A stretch of DNA of 64,000 bases from Candidatus Schekmanbacteria bacterium. Its GTDB lineage: Bacteria > CSSED10-310 > JACPHN01. How positions within the stretch are numbered: the first letter of the stretch is position 1; every line of letters begins with the position of its first letter. A program made the position numbers and the translations under genes. The notes below the pieces were generated by a model that did no database searches, was not told the origin of the DNA, and saw only the letters and a list, made by a program, of their open reading frames with translations. The DNA lies in the NCBI GenBank assembly GCA_016188575.1, contig JACPHN010000061.1:70080-134079 (forward strand), written 5' to 3'. Of this stretch, positions 63,757-64,000 are shown in pieces.

Positions 63757-63960
63757 TCCTCCTTTGTCGATAAACCGGCGAGGAGCCCACGTCGTGGAAA
63801 TCTAATAGACGCGCTAAGGGGCATCGCTGCCCGCGGCGCAAGGTGGGGTGCTCGCGGGCTCCGGGTCCAACTAATGACCGGGCTATGTGTGCACCACAGA
63901 AAAACCGACCTCTGTGCCGGCATTGCCCTACCAGTATATCAGGTGCGAGACTATCGGATC
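63757..63960 (-). ncRNA. Possible IS110 left-end leader (bridge-RNA position)
   Basis: About 200 nt upstream of the truncated IS110-type start, the location where IS110-family elements encode their bridge RNA. It contains a CACAGA/TCTGTG hairpin at 63895-63916 and further short palindromes. Bridge-RNA identity is not shown by sequence alone. Confidence 0.3.
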
Positions 63961-64000
63961 ACCCCAGGGCGTTCGTTTCATCCGGCGCGGGTCGGCGAGG

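Larger units (their letters stand above)
63649..63998 (+). repeat. 29-bp direct repeat flanking the IS110-type leader
   Basis: Exact copies beginning CGTTCGTTTCATCCGG and ending GGGTCGGCGA at 63649-63677 and 63970-63998. They bracket the IS110-type start and its leader. Confidence 0.75.

Overview
The window is a GC-rich bacterial chromosome segment. It has compact bacterial operons, an initiator tRNA, TTGACA/TATAAT-type promoters and several -24/-12 (sigma-54) promoters. Three very large Ser/Thr-kinase-like signalling proteins, a PP2C phosphatase, VWA and BNR secreted proteins, and many short dispersed repeats point to an uncultured member of the former Deltaproteobacteria (Myxococcota, Desulfobacterota or Binatota-like). 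This placement is an inference from gene content only.

Layout. 1-8.1 kb: 5' end of a sulfatase with a near-perfect sigma-54 promoter, a membrane metallophosphoesterase, a radical-SAM glycyl-radical-enzyme activase, a condensation-fold acyltransferase, an AHSA1/SnoaL-like pair, and a pilin-like/VWA fusion protein. 8.1-11.8 kb: decayed DNA with two IS66 relics flanking an ADP-ribosyltransferase-like fragment and a receiver-domain fragment, followed by palindromic repeats. 11.8-32.4 kb: a signalling block with two active-looking kinase-ATPase-TPR giants, a BNR-repeat exported protein, rtcA, a pseudokinase-GAF-sigma-54 activator overlapping a PP2C phosphatase, nrdR, ribF and an HDOD protein. 32.4-47.7 kb: tsaC, a sigma-54-promoted secreted protein, a Uma2 nuclease-fold protein, a Gfo/Idh/MocA oxidoreductase enclosed by inverted repeats, a GT2/GNAT/lnt cluster, a peptide ABC transporter in which permease and binding protein are fused, an AI-2E-type permease, a cNMP-binding protein and a ROK kinase.

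47.8-49.6 kb: a complete-looking IscB RNA-guided nuclease gene preceded by a structured leader that fits an omega-RNA. Its RuvC domain carries a small in-frame palindromic insertion. 49.6-59.3 kb: a GCS2-type glutamate-cysteine ligase, then the housekeeping run rplM-rpsI, rpsB-tsf-pyrH-frr-cdsA-rseP-hisC-ftsB and tRNA-fMet with promoter and terminator. 59.3-64 kb: an accessory region with a lipoprotein, a GNAT enzyme, two pieces of an IS91-type transposase, a helicase fragment, and the first codons of an IS110-type transposase with its leader.

How it may work together. The kinases, phosphatase and sigma-54 activator sit near genes with -24/-12 promoters (sulfatase, VWA fusion, secreted protein at 33.4 kb). 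This suggests a phospho-signalling circuit controlling envelope or exported proteins, but the link is inferred from position and motifs only. The other recurring theme is erosion by mobile DNA: several genes end in, or contain, remnants of repeats or transposons.
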